This document shows, piece by piece, positions 27,801-38,591 of a DNA stretch of 64,000 bases; the stretch's first letter is position 1; each line of letters begins with the position of its first letter. A model generated the notes under the pieces. The model was not told the DNA's origin, searched no databases, and worked only from the letters and a program-made list of their open reading frames with translations. The translations under genes were made by a program, and so were the position numbers. Source of the DNA: Burkholderiales bacterium PBB3 (lineage in GTDB: Bacteria > Pseudomonadota > Gammaproteobacteria > Burkholderiales > Burkholderiaceae_C); assembly GCA_002256115.1 (NCBI GenBank), contig NKIK01000020.1, positions 16,152 to 80,151 on the forward strand. Reading direction: 5' to 3'.

Positions 27801-28547
27801 CGTGGCGGTGGCGGCATCAAACACCGCTTGGCCTGGGTAGGGCGGGGTCTTGATCGGCTTGGGTTTGGACCAACCGCCGCTGACCTTGGGGTAGGCCACG
27901 ACGGCTTCCAAGTTCAGCAATGGCTTGGGGCTTTGTGCGCCGTGCACGGTGACGATGTAAATAAATTGATCGGGCAGATTGCTGCCACGGGGGCGCAGGC
28001 TGCCGCGTTCGCCGCGTTCTGGTGCGGGGGCCTGGCCGTTGGCGCGGTCCATCTCTTGCAGCCAATGCAGCAGCTTGGCTTCAGCTTGCCGCTGGGCCAG
28101 TTCCGTGGCCTGGGCGAGCGCGGCGATACGGGCGGCTTCGCGTTGTGCGGGGCTGGGTGGTTCGGGTGCTTTGGCGGGAGCCACTGCCTGGGTGCCACCG
28201 GCCACCGCGCGGGCCAGCCAGGGCGCGCCTTGGTAAGCCGCCTTGAGCATCAGCGCTACGCCGTGTTTGCAGTTGTCGCCCACGGGGCAGTCACAGTCGC
28301 AGTCCCAATAGGCCAGCTTGCCGTCGGCGGTCAGCGCCATGTCGATGCACAGCTCATAGGGCGCGCGTAAGCTGCCTTGCACCTCGCCCGCCACCACCCA
28401 GTGGTCGCCAGCGGGCTGGATGACCATGTCCAGCACCTTGTTGCTGCGGTACAGCGCCAGGCCACGGCTCCAGGCACCACTATCGCTTTGTTTTTCTAGC
28501 GAACGGGGGTCAAACCATAGGCCATTGCGTGGCGCTTCGTTATGCAT
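24855..28547 (-). CDS. SWIM zinc finger plus SNF2-type helicase
   Basis: 1230 residues. N-terminal SWIM motif with C83, C85, C87, C93 and H95 (CDCDCPVGDNCKH), a long middle region, then a SNF2 ATPase with DDMGLGKTLQT (about residue 785), DEAQ box in VLDEAQNIKN, and the helicase C domain ending QATDRAHRIGQTH. Such proteins remodel nucleoprotein, possibly RNA polymerase-DNA complexes as RapA does, but the role of this type is not established. Residues about 642-672 are encoded by an in-frame hairpin repeat, just before the ATPase domain. The ATG at 28547 lies at the edge of another repeat. Confidence 0.92.
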   Translation of the reverse strand: MHNEAPRNGLWFDPRSLEKQSDSGAWSRGLALYRSNKVLDMVIQPAGDHWVVAGEVQGSLRAPYELCIDMALTADGKLAYWDCDCDCPVGDNCKHGVALMLKAAYQGAPWLARAVAGGTQAVAPAKAPEPPSPAQREAARIAALAQATELAQRQAEAKLLHWLQEMDRANGQAPAPERGERGSLRPRGSNLPDQFIYIVTVHGAQSPKPLLNLEAVVAYPKVSGGWSKPKPIKTPPYPGQAVFDAATATDRQILQLLRVMPSSQNYRYAYTFSANALLEGAAGMIALEQAASTGRLFMDDGKGYAGTPLQWGPTHTLGWHWQEVINPHEPAGEPGSEPGWALRGKLADPRNKLCLNSPPLYINETTGLCGPVHAEGIPAAQLDVLLKAPPLKPSALKKHQAELVQRLGSVPLPPVLGDLTTLRGIAPRALLHLAPTAPSDVADVGLIEATLRYDYAGHIGWWAGQGVSVLLETEQGRVLLQRDAEAEFDFVSRLFDTGLAGGEGGLFGLPGHAPQHAWFQWADSGFAVFKDLGFEVTLDDGLKDWIVHADGLDVTLQPQGAAKGAGRAQTDALHDGDPATTSPWFDLSLGMEINGQRHNILPLLPSLIATAAKSPLNPETGLPELPPYVYLPKQRNDLHDPGAWAAERSAQVKGGGRRPGDTEQSALPPTRLSDREGPGFIRLPTDTLRPWMAALLELVGDRTFDFTADTLKLSRLDAMRTTASLGEGAVWDGALALREMVQGLSGRSALPNVPVPVSVNATLRPYQQQGLNWLQFLRAHALGGILADDMGLGKTLQTLAHIQVEKDAGRLTHPALIIAPVSLMGNWRKEAERFCPGLRTLVIHGKDRHEVADSMAEHDIVIAPYSLLQRDKDRWLEAQWHIVVLDEAQNIKNATTHAAQVVGQLNTAHRLCLSGTPMENHLGEIWSLFHFLMPGFLGSQKRFTELFRTPIEKLGNSERLQQLRARITPFMLRRTKALVASELPPKVETIQRVALTGKQADLYETIRLGMEKTVREALSSKGLAKSQITILDALLKLRQVCCDPQLLKLPAAQKVKTSAKLEHLMELLPEMVAEGRRILLFSQFTTMLTLIEAELKARGITWVKLTGASQNRDALIEQFTSGQVPVFLISLKAGGVGLNLPQADTVIHYDPWWNPAAENQATDRAHRIGQTHTVFVHKLVAQGTIEERILDLQARKAALAEGMYSGSTGRKEPLFTEGDLAELLRPLSDT
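26532..26622. repeat. Long-arm hairpin element inside the SNF2 gene
   Basis: Arms GGGCGGCAGAGCG and CGCTCTGCCGCCC (18 of 19 inner positions paired) enclose the same loop sequences as the intergenic copy at 22660, with a shorter internal stem GGCC/GGCC. The arm sequences differ from the other copy but remain complementary. It is open in the frame of the gene and encodes about 30 residues (AWAAERSAQVKGGG and onward). Confidence 0.85.
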
Positions 28548-28607
28548 CAAATCGCCCTTTCAGGCCGTGGATAGTGCGGGAGCAGCTACTAAATAAATAG
28601 CAAATCA
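28548..28607 (+). repeat. 60-bp element, intergenic copy
   Basis: CAGGCCGTGGATAGTGCGGG core with AGCTACTAAATAAATAGC right end. It occupies the gap between lipA and the SNF2 gene, starting at the helicase start codon. Confidence 0.88.
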
Positions 28608-28644
28608 GTTCAAGCTGAAGCACAGGCTGTTGGCCCGCCACGCC

Positions 28645-29676
28645 TTAGCTGTGCGCCAGCGCGTGCTCGGCCTGCACATCCGCGTGGTAGCTGCTGCGCA
28701 CCATCGCGCCCACGGCGGCGTGCTTGAAGCCCATCGCGTAGGCGCGGGCTTCAAACATCTTGAAGGTGTCGGGGTGCACGTAGCGCTTCACGGGCAAATG
28801 CGACATGGACGGTGCCAGGTACTGGCCGATGGTCAGCATCTCGATGTTGTGGTCGCGCATGTCTTGCATCACTTGCAGAACTTCCTCGTCGGTTTCGCCC
28901 AGACCGACCATGATGCCGCTCTTGGTCGGCACATTGGGGTGCAGGGCCTTGAACTTCTTCAGCAGATTCAGAGAGAACTGGTAGTCGCTGCCGGGGCGCG
29001 CTTCCTTGTACAGGCGCGGCGCGGTTTCCAGGTTGTGGTTCATCACATCGGGTGGTGCGGCCTGCAAAATTTTCAGGGCGCGGTCATCGCGGCCTCTAAA
29101 GTCAGGCACCAGCACTTCAATTTGCGTGGTGGGCGAGAGTTCGCGGATGCGGCTGATGCAGTCCACAAAGTGCTGTGCACCGCCGTCGCGCAAGTCGTCG
29201 CGATCCACGCTGGTGATGACCACGTATTTGAGCTTGAGTTGGGCAATCGTCTTGGCCAGGTTCTCGGGCTCGTTCACATCCAGCGGGTCGGGTCGGCCGT
29301 GGCCCACATCGCAAAACGGGCAGCGGCGCGTGCACTTGTCGCCCATGATCATGAAAGTGGCCGTGCCCTTGCCAAAGCATTCGCCGATGTTGGGGCAGCT
29401 CGCTTCTTCGCAAACCGTCACCAGCTTGTTGGCGCGCAGCACGTCTTTGATTTCGTAAAAGCGGGTGGTCGGAGAACCGGCCTTGACGCGAATCCACTCT
29501 GGTTTTTTGAGCACTTCGCCTTGCACCACCTTGACAGGAATGCGCGACAGCTTGGCCCCGGCTTTTTGTTTGTCCAGTGGGTTGTAGGTTTCCACCGACT
29601 GGGCTTCGCGCACCGTGGCGTAGGTGGCTGGCTGGCTGGCGAGGGTCTCAGGTGTGTCGCTCAAGGTATTGCTCAT
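28645..29676 (-). CDS. lipA: Lipoyl synthase
   Basis: 343 residues; a radical SAM enzyme that inserts two sulfurs into the octanoyl chain bound to lipoyl domains. Both cluster motifs are visible: the auxiliary cluster motif [12 protein letters not shown] and the radical [11 protein letters not shown]. The C-terminal half includes [11 protein letters not shown] and the conserved RSSYHAD near the end, containing the Ser ligand. It is last in the DUF493-lipB-lipA order, the same as in E. coli. Confidence 0.97.
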   Translation of the reverse strand: MSNTLSDTPETLASQPATYATVREAQSVETYNPLDKQKAGAKLSRIPVKVVQGEVLKKPEWIRVKAGSPTTRFYEIKDVLRANKLVTVCEEASCPNIGECFGKGTATFMIMGDKCTRRCPFCDVGHGRPDPLDVNEPENLAKTIAQLKLKYVVITSVDRDDLRDGGAQHFVDCISRIRELSPTTQIEVLVPDFRGRDDRALKILQAAPPDVMNHNLETAPRLYKEARPGSDYQFSLNLLKKFKALHPNVPTKSGIMVGLGETDEEVLQVMQDMRDHNIEMLTIGQYLAPSMSHLPVKRYVHPDTFKMFEARAYAMGFKHAAVGAMVRSSYHADVQAEHALAHS

Positions 29677-29755
29677 GGGATCGCTTCAGTAGAGGGCTGG
29701 CCATCACAGTGTCTATCAATGGCGCAGTGCAGGCACAGGTATGTCAAAAGCCGTA

Positions 29756-30538
29756 TCAGGGGGCGAGGTAGGTGCTGAGCTTGCTGGCAAACACCGCAGC
29801 CGCTTCATCCCAACTGACGTTCACCCCGATTGTAGAAAGGTCCACCGTTTGCAGCTTTTCATAGCCGCAGGGGTTGATACGCGCGTAGGGTTCCAGGTCC
29901 ATAGCCACGTTCAGCGCCACGCCGTGGTAGGTGCAGTGTCGGCTTACTTTGATGCCCAACGCGGCGATTTTGCCTAGACCGGTGAAGTCGGGTTGGGGTT
30001 TGGGGCTGGGCAAATTGGGGTCTGAGCCGGCGCGCTGCGCGCTTGGATCCGACCCCAATTTGCGGTCGTCTCGTCCCACATCCGCAGCGCCAACTAATTT
30101 CCGAGGCCGTTGCTCCAGAGGCGCGTGGCCCGCCGGGTCGTCCAACCGCACATAAATGCCAGGCGCGCCACCCACACGGTGGCCGGTCACGCCGAAGTGC
30201 AGCAGCGTGCGGATCACGGCCTCTTCCAGCCGATAGACATATTCTTTGACAAAGTAACCCGCGCGTTGCAGATCAATCAGCGGATAGGCCACCACCTGGC
30301 CGGGGCCGTGGTAAGTGACCTGACCACCTCGGTTGGACTGCACCACCGGAATGTCGCCGGGCAGGAAAATGTGTTCCGCCTTGCCTGCCAGGCCTTGGGT
30401 AAAAACCGGAGGATGCTCACAAATCCATAGCTGGTCCCGCACATCCTGCAAGGGCTCCAAGCCTCTTCGGCTTGTAAATTCCTGCATGGCGCCATAGGTG
30501 GGTAGGTAATCCACCCGGCCCAGATTCTTAAGTTCCAT
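29756..30538 (-). CDS. lipB: Octanoyltransferase
   Basis: 260 residues; moves octanoate from acyl carrier protein to lipoyl domains. It has [17 protein letters not shown] and the [11 protein letters not shown] and [14 protein letters not shown] blocks, with the catalytic Cys (HCTYHG) and Lys (GIKV) present. The ATG at 30538 gives [19 protein letters not shown]. The protein is longer than usual because a palindromic element encodes residues about 159-176 (near [17 protein letters not shown]), in the loop between GIYVRLDD and the catalytic Lys region. Confidence 0.95.
   Translation of the reverse strand: MELKNLGRVDYLPTYGAMQEFTSRRGLEPLQDVRDQLWICEHPPVFTQGLAGKAEHIFLPGDIPVVQSNRGGQVTYHGPGQVVAYPLIDLQRAGYFVKEYVYRLEEAVIRTLLHFGVTGHRVGGAPGIYVRLDDPAGHAPLEQRPRKLVGAADVGRDDRKLGSDPSAQRAGSDPNLPSPKPQPDFTGLGKIAALGIKVSRHCTYHGVALNVAMDLEPYARINPCGYEKLQTVDLSTIGVNVSWDEAAAVFASKLSTYLAP
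30011..30062. repeat. GGGGTC-type palindromic element inside lipB
   Basis: Perfect 12-bp arms CAAATTGGGGTC and GACCCCAATTTG surround an inner GCGCGC/GCGC stem. The same outer motif follows fusA at 9007. It lies in the lipB frame and adds a low-complexity loop. Confidence 0.85.
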
Positions 30539-30543
30539 GGCGG

Positions 30544-30720
30544 AGCGTGGGTGCCACAAATCTGCGCCGGGCCGCCCCAAGCAGATTTAGCCCCCTCGGG
30601 GGGCAGCGACCCGCGCAGCGGCGCAGCGTGGGTGCCACAAATCTGCGCCGGGCAGCCCCAAGCGGATTTAACCCCCTCGGGGGGCAGCGACCCGCGCAGC
30701 GGCGCAGCGTGGGGGCCATA
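30544..30720. repeat. 81-bp tandem repeat of GC-rich element
   Basis: Two full copies (starting 30544 and 30625) and the start of a third (30706), with only a few differences. Each holds CCCCCTCGGGGGG and GCGCAGCGGCGCAGCG. It fills the gap between the DUF493 gene and lipB. The period is a multiple of three, which leaves both strands open, but there is no sign of a real gene. Confidence 0.85.
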
Positions 30721-30721
30721 C

Positions 30722-31027
30722 CTACAGCACCACTTTGACCATCGGATGGGTCGACAGCGTGCGGTAGACCTCGTCCAGCTGCGTGCGGCTGGTCGCGTTG
30801 ATGTGGATGGTGACGCCCAAGTATTTGCCGCCTTTGCTTTCTCGCAGCTCTATGGTGGACGCATCAAAGGCGGGGTCCAGCGTTTTGGCGACCACCGTGA
30901 TTGCATGGACCAAGCCATCCACCTTCTCGCCCATCACTTTGATGGGGAAGAGGCAAGGATATTCAATCAGCGACGGGGGCTCCGCTGGGGATGCGGGTTT
31001 GCCATCTGGAAGGGGAGGTGTTTGCAT
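30722..31027 (-). CDS. DUF493 (YbeD-like) protein
   Basis: 101 residues. SLIEYPCLFPIKVMG and the KYLGVTIHINATSRTQLDEVYR block identify the YbeD/DUF493 family, a small ferredoxin-like fold with proposed allosteric or regulatory role. The position upstream of lipB matches E. coli. A Pro-rich N-terminal stretch of about 15 residues precedes the domain. Confidence 0.9.
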   Translation of the reverse strand: MQTPPLPDGKPASPAEPPSLIEYPCLFPIKVMGEKVDGLVHAITVVAKTLDPAFDASTIELRESKGGKYLGVTIHINATSRTQLDEVYRTLSTHPMVKVVL

Positions 31028-31090
31028 GTTTCAATTATCGCTGTCGCGAGTGTTTTGACTAAAAGCTGCTGAATGCCGCGGGTTTCTACG

Positions 31091-31096
31091 TATAAT
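31091..31096 (+). promoter_or_regulatory. Likely -10 of the atp operon promoter
   Basis: A consensus TATAAT lies 60 bp before the atpI start. No good -35 is at 17 bp; TTGACT at 31055-31060 is too far (30 bp). The promoter may be activator-dependent or have a poor -35. Confidence 0.45.
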
Positions 31097-31155
31097 CGAG
31101 GGCTTTGCAGCAATCGCTGTTTGGTAACGCGGTTGTAACCTGACTGTAATTTGGG

Positions 31156-31662
31156 ATGGCAATAATGAGCGCAACGCGTGGCTACCCTGAAGATCCGTCA
31201 CCGAATGACTGGCAGGATGAGTCCGAGCTGCCAGTGGTTCGCATCACCGCGGCGCAGGCAGCTTTATTGCGCCAGCAAGACCCGGCGCTGTCGCCTTGGG
31301 CGGTGGTGGGATTGCAGTGTGTTGCTGGCATCTTGGTTACTTTGCTGGCATGGGGTTTTTCGGGTGAAATTGCTGCGATGTCTGCTGCCTATGGCGCAAT
31401 TGCGGTGATAATGCCCGCGGCATTGTTTGCGCGGGGAATCATGAGCAAGTTCTCTTCCCTGAACGCGGCCACTGCGAGCTTTGGCTTCTTCTTGTGGGAG
31501 GCCGTGAAAATCGGGGCCTCGCTGCTATTAATAGCGCTAGCGCCTCGGTTGATTGCAAATTTGAGCTGGTTGGCCATGTTGGCGGGCCTGTTTTTTACGT
31601 TGAAAATGTATTGGTTGGCGCTGCTTTGGCGGCCCCGTCCCAAGGCAAATTTGAAAGCTTGA
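31156..31662 (+). CDS. atpI: ATP synthase subunit I (AtpI-like)
   Basis: 168 residues with four hydrophobic helices in the C-terminal two thirds; the N-terminal 50 residues are polar. Small, poorly conserved membrane protein at the head of atp operons that assists c-ring assembly or Mg uptake. Identified mainly by position before atpB. ATG codons at 31156 and 31165 are both possible starts. Confidence 0.8.
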   Translation: MAIMSATRGYPEDPSPNDWQDESELPVVRITAAQAALLRQQDPALSPWAVVGLQCVAGILVTLLAWGFSGEIAAMSAAYGAIAVIMPAALFARGIMSKFSSLNAATASFGFFLWEAVKIGASLLLIALAPRLIANLSWLAMLAGLFFTLKMYWLALLWRPRPKANLKA

Positions 31663-31673
31663 GAGAATTGAAT

Positions 31674-32570
31674 ATGTCCACGCAAGCCGCAGAACCGCAT
31701 GTGCAGACGTCCAGTGAATACATCGTTCACCACCTGACGCATTGGCAAAACAAGCCGCAGACCGAAATCGTTGATTTCACGGTTTTCAATATCGATTCCT
31801 TGTTTTTTTCCATCCTCTTGGGCGTGTTGGGTTGCTTCTTTTTGTGGAAAGCTGCCCGTAAAGCTACATCGGGCGTTCCTGGCCGTTTTCAAGCGGCTGT
31901 TGAAATTTTGATGGAGATGGTCGACAGCCAGGCCAAGTCGATTGTTCACAACGCGCACAGCCGCAAAATGGTCGCACCCTTGGCGCTCACCGTGTTTGTG
32001 TGGATTTTTCTGCTCAATGCCATGGATTTGTTGCCTCTCGATTTCCTGCCTTGGATTTGGGGCATGGTTTACGAAGCGATGGGCCATGATCCGCACCACG
32101 CCTACTTGCGTGTAGTGCCGAGTGCTGATTTGTCAGTCACTATGGGTCTGTCGGTGTCGGTGTTGTTCATCTGCTTGTTCTACAACATCAAGATCAAAGG
32201 CATGGGCGGTTGGGCGCATGAACTGGTCACCGCGCCATTCGGCACTAGCAAGAATCCTATCGTTGCGGTCATTTTGGGCGTAGTCAATATTGCCGAGCAA
32301 CTAATCTCGTTCACTGCCAAGACCGTGTCCCACGGCATGCGACTGTTCGGCAACATGTATGCGGGTGAGTTGATATTCATGTTGATCGCCCTGATGGGTG
32401 GTTCTTGGGCTTTCTCTGAAGACCCGAGCGGCAGCATTATGTTGATGTTGTTGCACGTGGCGGCTGGCTGGTTCTGGGCAGCGTTTCACTTGATCATCAT
32501 TTTGCTGCAAGCGTTCGTGTTCATGATGTTGACGCTGGTCTACATCGGCCAATCGCACGACGCGCACTGA
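31674..32570 (+). CDS. atpB: ATP synthase F0 subunit a
   Basis: 298 residues; forms the proton half-channels. The start at 31674 is preferred over the long upstream frame, which would overlap atpI. The essential Arg is in the helix around SHGMRLFGNMYAGE, and the C-terminal helix has LLQAFVFMMLTLVYIGQ. N-terminal residues about 12-45 form a soluble stretch normal for beta-proteobacterial AtpB. Confidence 0.97.
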   Translation: MSTQAAEPHVQTSSEYIVHHLTHWQNKPQTEIVDFTVFNIDSLFFSILLGVLGCFFLWKAARKATSGVPGRFQAAVEILMEMVDSQAKSIVHNAHSRKMVAPLALTVFVWIFLLNAMDLLPLDFLPWIWGMVYEAMGHDPHHAYLRVVPSADLSVTMGLSVSVLFICLFYNIKIKGMGGWAHELVTAPFGTSKNPIVAVILGVVNIAEQLISFTAKTVSHGMRLFGNMYAGELIFMLIALMGGSWAFSEDPSGSIMLMLLHVAAGWFWAAFHLIIILLQAFVFMMLTLVYIGQSHDAH

Positions 32571-32618
32571 TTTTTGGTTTGTTTCTGGTTTCGTTTTGTT
32601 TTTTCTTTGTTAATTTAG

Positions 32619-32897
<279 letters not shown>

Positions 32898-32932
32898 TTC
32901 CTGGTTGCAAACCTCGCACTAGGAGATCTACT

Positions 32933-33403
32933 GTGAACATTAATGGAACACTGATAGCCCAAGCTATCGTCTTCGCATTGCTGGTCCTGTTCACGATGAA
33001 ATTCGTGTGGCCGCCCATAGCGGCAGCATTGGACGAGCGTGCTGGCAAGATTGCCGATGGTTTGGCGGCGGCTGACAAAGCCAAGTCTGAACTGTCGTCG
33101 GCAAATAAGCGTGTGGAAGAAGAGTTGGCGAAGTCCCGTACCGAAACCGCAACTCGCCTGGCAGATGCCGAGCGCCGTGGTCAGGCTATCGTGGAAGAGG
33201 CCAAAGCTAAAGCTACCGCAGAAGCCAACAAAATCATCGCCGCAGCCCAAGCCGAAGCACAACAGCAAACCGTCAAGGCGCGCGAAGTGCTGCGTGAGCA
33301 AGTGGCAGCGTTGGCCGTCAAAGGCGCTGAGCAGATTCTCCGCAAGGAGGTCAATGCTGGCGTCCATGCCGAGCTGCTGGGTCGCCTGAAGACAGAACTG
33401 TAA
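32933..33403 (+). CDS. atpF: ATP synthase F0 subunit b
   Basis: 156 residues: one N-terminal membrane helix and a long, Ala/Glu/Lys-rich coiled-coil that forms the peripheral stalk. GTG start at 32933 preceded by [26 protein letters not shown] is the conserved junction between membrane and stalk. Confidence 0.96.
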   Translation: MNINGTLIAQAIVFALLVLFTMKFVWPPIAAALDERAGKIADGLAAADKAKSELSSANKRVEEELAKSRTETATRLADAERRGQAIVEEAKAKATAEANKIIAAAQAEAQQQTVKAREVLREQVAALAVKGAEQILRKEVNAGVHAELLGRLKTEL

Positions 33404-33412
33404 GAGGACGCT

Positions 33413-33943
33413 ATGGCTGAACTTGCCACTATTGCCAGGCCTTACGCAGAAGCGCTGTTCAAAGCCTGTGCAGCCGACCTGTCGGCCGCGACCGGCTGGG
33501 TGGATGCGCTGGGTACGATTGCTGAAAACGCGCAATTGCAGCAGTTTTCCGACAACCCCAAGACCACGGTGGATCAGGTAGTGGAGCTGGTGAGCTCGGT
33601 GTCGCAGCAAAGCTTGCCGGTTGCGGCAAACAACTTTTTGCGCACCGTGATCGAGAATGGCCGTCTCAGTGTTTTGCCAGAAATTGCAGCGCAGTTTCGG
33701 GCACTCAAAAACGCGCAGAGCGGTTCGTCAGACGCTGTGGTTTACAGCGCATTCCCAATCGATGCTGCCGGTTTGGCCGAAGTAGCGGTCATGCTGGAAA
33801 AGCGCTTTGCTCGCAAGCTCAATCCTTCTGTGGTGTTAGAGCCAGAGTTGATTGGCGGTATTCGCGTGGTGGTCGGTGACGAGGTGCTCGACACTTCCGT
33901 CAAAGCCCGTTTGGAACAAATGAAAGTAGCCCTCACGGCTTGA
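33413..33943 (+). CDS. atpH: ATP synthase F1 subunit delta
   Basis: 176 residues, linking the b dimer to the top of F1. [13 protein letters not shown] at the start and the C-terminal [25 protein letters not shown] block are typical of the OSCP/delta family. Starts 9 bp after atpF. Confidence 0.96.
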   Translation: MAELATIARPYAEALFKACAADLSAATGWVDALGTIAENAQLQQFSDNPKTTVDQVVELVSSVSQQSLPVAANNFLRTVIENGRLSVLPEIAAQFRALKNAQSGSSDAVVYSAFPIDAAGLAEVAVMLEKRFARKLNPSVVLEPELIGGIRVVVGDEVLDTSVKARLEQMKVALTA

Positions 33944-33993
33944 GGCTTTTGCCTCAGGTTGTTGGCCTAATTTAACGAAAGAAGGAAAGAGTC

Positions 33994-35547
33994 ATGCAAC
34001 TCAATCCCGCAGAGATTTCTGAACTAATCAAGAGCCGCATTGAAGGCTTGGCCGCGCATAGCGATATCCGCAACCAAGGCACAGTGGTTTCCGTGACGGA
34101 CGGCATTTGCCGCATCCACGGCCTGTCTGACGTGATGCAGGGCGAAATGCTCGAATTCCCGGCTGGCAGCGATGGTTTGCCCACTTACGGCTTGGCCCTG
34201 AATCTGGAGCGCGACTCGGTCGGTTCTGTGATTTTGGGTGAGTACGAGCACATCTCCGAAGGCGACACGGTCAAATGCACCGGTCGTATTCTGGAAGTGC
34301 CCGTGGGTCCTGAGTTGCGTGGCCGCGTGGTCAACGCTCTGGGTCAGCCTATCGACGGCAAAGGCCCTATCAACGCCAAGATGACCGACGTGATTGAGAA
34401 GGTTGCGCCTGGCGTGATCGCCCGCAAATCGGTGGATCAGCCCATGCAAACCGGTTTGAAGTCGATTGACTCCATGGTGCCCGTGGGCCGTGGTCAGCGC
34501 GAGCTGATCATTGGTGACCGTCAAACCGGCAAGACTGCCGTTGCGATTGACGCGATCATCAACCAAAAGGGTCAGAACGTTACTTGTATTTACGTCGCGA
34601 TTGGCCAAAAAGCTTCGTCCGTGAAGAACGTGGTGCGCGCTCTGGAGCAAGCGGGCGCAATGGAATACACCATTGTCGTGGCCGCTACGGCGTCTGAATC
34701 GGCTGCCATGCAGTACGTTTCCGCCTACTCCGGTTGCACCATGGGTGAGTACTTCCGCGATCGCGGTGAAGACGCGCTGATCGTGTATGACGACCTGTCC
34801 AAGCAAGCCGTGGCGTACCGCCAAGTGTCCTTGCTGCTGCGCCGTCCTCCAGGACGCGAAGCCTACCCCGGCGATGTGTTCTATCTCCACAGCCGTCTGC
34901 TGGAGCGTGCCGCACGCGTCAACGAAAAGTATGTTGAAGACTTCACCAAGGGTGCCGTAAAGGGCAAGACGGGTTCTTTGACTGCGCTGCCTATCATCGA
35001 AACTCAAGCGGGTGACGTGTCGGCTTTCGTGCCAACCAACGTGATTTCGATTACTGACGGCCAGATCTTCTTGGAAACTTCGCTGTTCAATGCCGGTATC
35101 CGTCCTGCGATCAACGCTGGTATCTCGGTGTCCCGCGTCGGTGGCGCTGCCCAGACCAAGCTGATCAAGAGCCTGTCCGGCGGTATCCGTACCGACTTGG
35201 CCCAGTACCGTGAATTGGCTGCGTTCGCGCAGTTCGCTTCCGACCTGGACGAAGCCACCCGCAAGCAGTTGGACCGCGGTGCCCGCGTGACCGAATTGCT
35301 GAAGCAAGCCCAGTACAGCCCGTTGCCTATCAGCCTGATGGGTTCCACGTTGTTTGCCGTGAACAAGGGTTTCATGGACGACATCGCTGTCAACAAGGTT
35401 CTGGCGTTTGAGCACGGCCTGCACGCTTACCTCAAAGACAAACACGCTGCCCTGGTAGCCAAATTGGAAGCAACCAAAGCCATGGACAAAGAGGCAGAAG
35501 CCGAATTGACCGCTGCTACGGCTGCCTTCAAGAAGTCGTTTGCTTGA
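33994..35547 (+). CDS. atpA: ATP synthase F1 subunit alpha
   Basis: 517 residues; the regulatory nucleotide-binding subunit. P-loop [13 protein letters not shown] at about 170, followed by [21 protein letters not shown] and the [10 protein letters not shown] signature, which contains the arginine finger. GAAGGAAAG precedes the ATG at 33994. Confidence 0.98.
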   Translation: MQLNPAEISELIKSRIEGLAAHSDIRNQGTVVSVTDGICRIHGLSDVMQGEMLEFPAGSDGLPTYGLALNLERDSVGSVILGEYEHISEGDTVKCTGRILEVPVGPELRGRVVNALGQPIDGKGPINAKMTDVIEKVAPGVIARKSVDQPMQTGLKSIDSMVPVGRGQRELIIGDRQTGKTAVAIDAIINQKGQNVTCIYVAIGQKASSVKNVVRALEQAGAMEYTIVVAATASESAAMQYVSAYSGCTMGEYFRDRGEDALIVYDDLSKQAVAYRQVSLLLRRPPGREAYPGDVFYLHSRLLERAARVNEKYVEDFTKGAVKGKTGSLTALPIIETQAGDVSAFVPTNVISITDGQIFLETSLFNAGIRPAINAGISVSRVGGAAQTKLIKSLSGGIRTDLAQYRELAAFAQFASDLDEATRKQLDRGARVTELLKQAQYSPLPISLMGSTLFAVNKGFMDDIAVNKVLAFEHGLHAYLKDKHAALVAKLEATKAMDKEAEAELTAATAAFKKSFA

Positions 35548-35597
35548 TTCGGACTCCACAGCAGAGTCACTCACGAATTTAAGCAAAAGGGGCAAAT

Positions 35598-36476
35598 ATG
35601 GCATCAGGCAAGGAATTACGCAGCAAGATCAAATCGGTGGAAAACACCAAGAAGATCACCAAGGCCATGGAGATGATCTCCGTGTCCAAGATGCGCAAGG
35701 CGCAGGAGCGTATGCGCGCCGCCCGTCCTTACAGCGAGAAGGTTCGCAATATTGCGGCCAACTTGGGTAAAGCCAACCCCGAGTACGTGCACCCGTTCAT
35801 GAAGCCTAACGACGCGAAGTCGGTGGGTTTCATTGTGGTGTCGACCGACAAGGGTCTGTGTGGTGGTCTCAATACCAACCTGTTCCGCGCGGTTACCGTC
35901 AAGCTGCGCGATGTGCAGTCTGCTGGTAAGTCGCCGCTGACGGTGGCGATTGGCGGCAAGGGGCTCGGTTTTTTGGGTCGCATTGGCGCGAAAGTCGTAT
36001 CGCACGTCACGCATTTGGGCGATAAGCCGCACTTGGACAAGCTCATTGGGCCTGTCAAGGTGTTGTTGGATGCCTATATCAAGGGCGAAGTCAGCGCGGT
36101 CTACCTCAGCTACAACAAGTTTGTCAGCACCATGCGCCAAGAGCCCGTGGTCGAGCAACTGTTGCCGCTGTCTGCAGAAAAAATGCAGGCCGAAACTAAG
36201 GCCAGCGGAACGCAGCCTGGATGGGATTACATCTACGAACCCGATGCACAGACGGTGATCGACGAGTTGTTGGTGCGTTACGCTGAAGCCCTGGTGCTGC
36301 AGGCGGTCGCTGAAAACATGGCTTCAGAGCATGCTGCACGTATGGTCGCCATGAAGGCAGCTACCGACAACGCCGGCAACGTGATTGCCGAACTCAAGCT
36401 GATCTACAACAAGACGCGACAAGCTGCCATTACGAAAGAACTTTCGGAAATTGTGGCGGGTGCAGCAGCGGTGTGA
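35598..36476 (+). CDS. atpG: ATP synthase F1 subunit gamma
   Basis: 292 residues; the rotating central shaft. N-terminal helix [23 protein letters not shown] and C-terminal helix ending [16 protein letters not shown] are both conserved and form the coiled coil. [11 protein letters not shown] is also diagnostic. Confidence 0.98.
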   Translation: MASGKELRSKIKSVENTKKITKAMEMISVSKMRKAQERMRAARPYSEKVRNIAANLGKANPEYVHPFMKPNDAKSVGFIVVSTDKGLCGGLNTNLFRAVTVKLRDVQSAGKSPLTVAIGGKGLGFLGRIGAKVVSHVTHLGDKPHLDKLIGPVKVLLDAYIKGEVSAVYLSYNKFVSTMRQEPVVEQLLPLSAEKMQAETKASGTQPGWDYIYEPDAQTVIDELLVRYAEALVLQAVAENMASEHAARMVAMKAATDNAGNVIAELKLIYNKTRQAAITKELSEIVAGAAAV

Positions 36477-37949
<1,473 letters not shown>

Positions 37950-37950
37950 C

Positions 37951-38037
37951 CCCCGAAGCAGCTCACTTCGTGTAGCCGCCTCCCCCTCAAGGGGGCGACA
38001 CCAGCAACCCGGCAAAGCCGGTTTTGCGGTGCCCCAC
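37951..38037. repeat. GC-rich CCCCCT/AGGGGG hairpin element, atpD-atpC gap
   Basis: TCCCCCTCAAGGGGGCGA stem, then CCGGCAAAGCCGG. It starts two bases after the atpD stop and lengthens the gap to atpC to 116 bp. Members of the same family lie at 20695, 30544, 39258 and 47349. Confidence 0.7.
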
Positions 38038-38065
38038 GAAAAAGCAACGCAATAGGAAACTGAAT

Positions 38066-38482
38066 ATGAACACCATCCATGTTGACGTGGTCAGTGCTGA
38101 AGAATCCATCTTTTCGGGTGAAGCCACTTTCGTGGCCTTGCCCGGAGAGGCTGGCGAACTCGGCATTTATCCTCGCCACACGCCGCTGATCACCCGTATC
38201 AAGGCGGGTTCGGTACGCATCGAAAAAGCTGACGGCACCGAAGAATTTGTCTTCGTGGCTGGTGGCATTCTCGAAGTGCAGCCGAACTGTGTCACCGTCA
38301 TGTCCGACACCGCCGTGCGCGGTAAGGATTTGGACGATGAAAAGGCCAACGCTGCCAAGGCTGAGGCTGAAGAAGCGATGAAGAACGCCAAGACTGAAAT
38401 TGACCAGGCCCGGATTGCTTCTGAGCTCTATGTCATTGCGGCCGAAATCGCGGCGCTGCGCAAATACCGCCAAAAGCGTTGA
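38066..38482 (+). CDS. atpC: ATP synthase F1 subunit epsilon
   Basis: 138 residues; regulatory subunit. Start ATG at 38066 gives [18 protein letters not shown], and AGGAAA lies upstream. The beta-sandwich part contains [14 protein letters not shown] and the C-terminal helical part ALRKYRQKR. The upstream frame from 38024 overlaps the repeat and is not used. Confidence 0.97.
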   Translation: MNTIHVDVVSAEESIFSGEATFVALPGEAGELGIYPRHTPLITRIKAGSVRIEKADGTEEFVFVAGGILEVQPNCVTVMSDTAVRGKDLDDEKANAAKAEAEEAMKNAKTEIDQARIASELYVIAAEIAALRKYRQKR

Positions 38483-38517
38483 GGTGCTGAAGCGCGAGAG
38501 CGCTGAAGTACTGGATG

Positions 38518-38541
38518 AAACCGCCTTCGGGCGGTTTTTTT
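38518..38541 (+). terminator. Terminator of the atp operon
   Basis: AAACCGCC-TTCG-GGCGG followed by seven T. A stable stem with UUCG-type tetraloop, 36 bp after atpC. Confidence 0.9.
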
Positions 38542-38591
38542 ATGGGCATTGCAAACACGGCAAAATACCCAATAACCGCGACGAACTTTCC

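Noticed and set aside
27351..28370. 339-codon open frame opposite the SNF2 gene
   Set aside because: Gly/Ala/Val-rich mirror frame without start signal.
30528..30738. Small frames across the 81-bp tandem repeat on both strands
   Set aside because: Open only because the repeat period is a multiple of three; no homology or start signals.
31055..31096. TTGACT and TATAAT as a full atp promoter
   Set aside because: The spacing is 30 bp, far outside the 15-19 bp range.
31515..31560. Possible further copy of the 60-bp element inside atpI
   Set aside because: Only GCTATTAATAGC and a few bases agree; the core is missing.
34024..35604. 526-codon open frame opposite atpA
   Set aside because: Mirror frame of a highly expressed GC-rich gene. 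It shows no family motif and no ribosome binding site.
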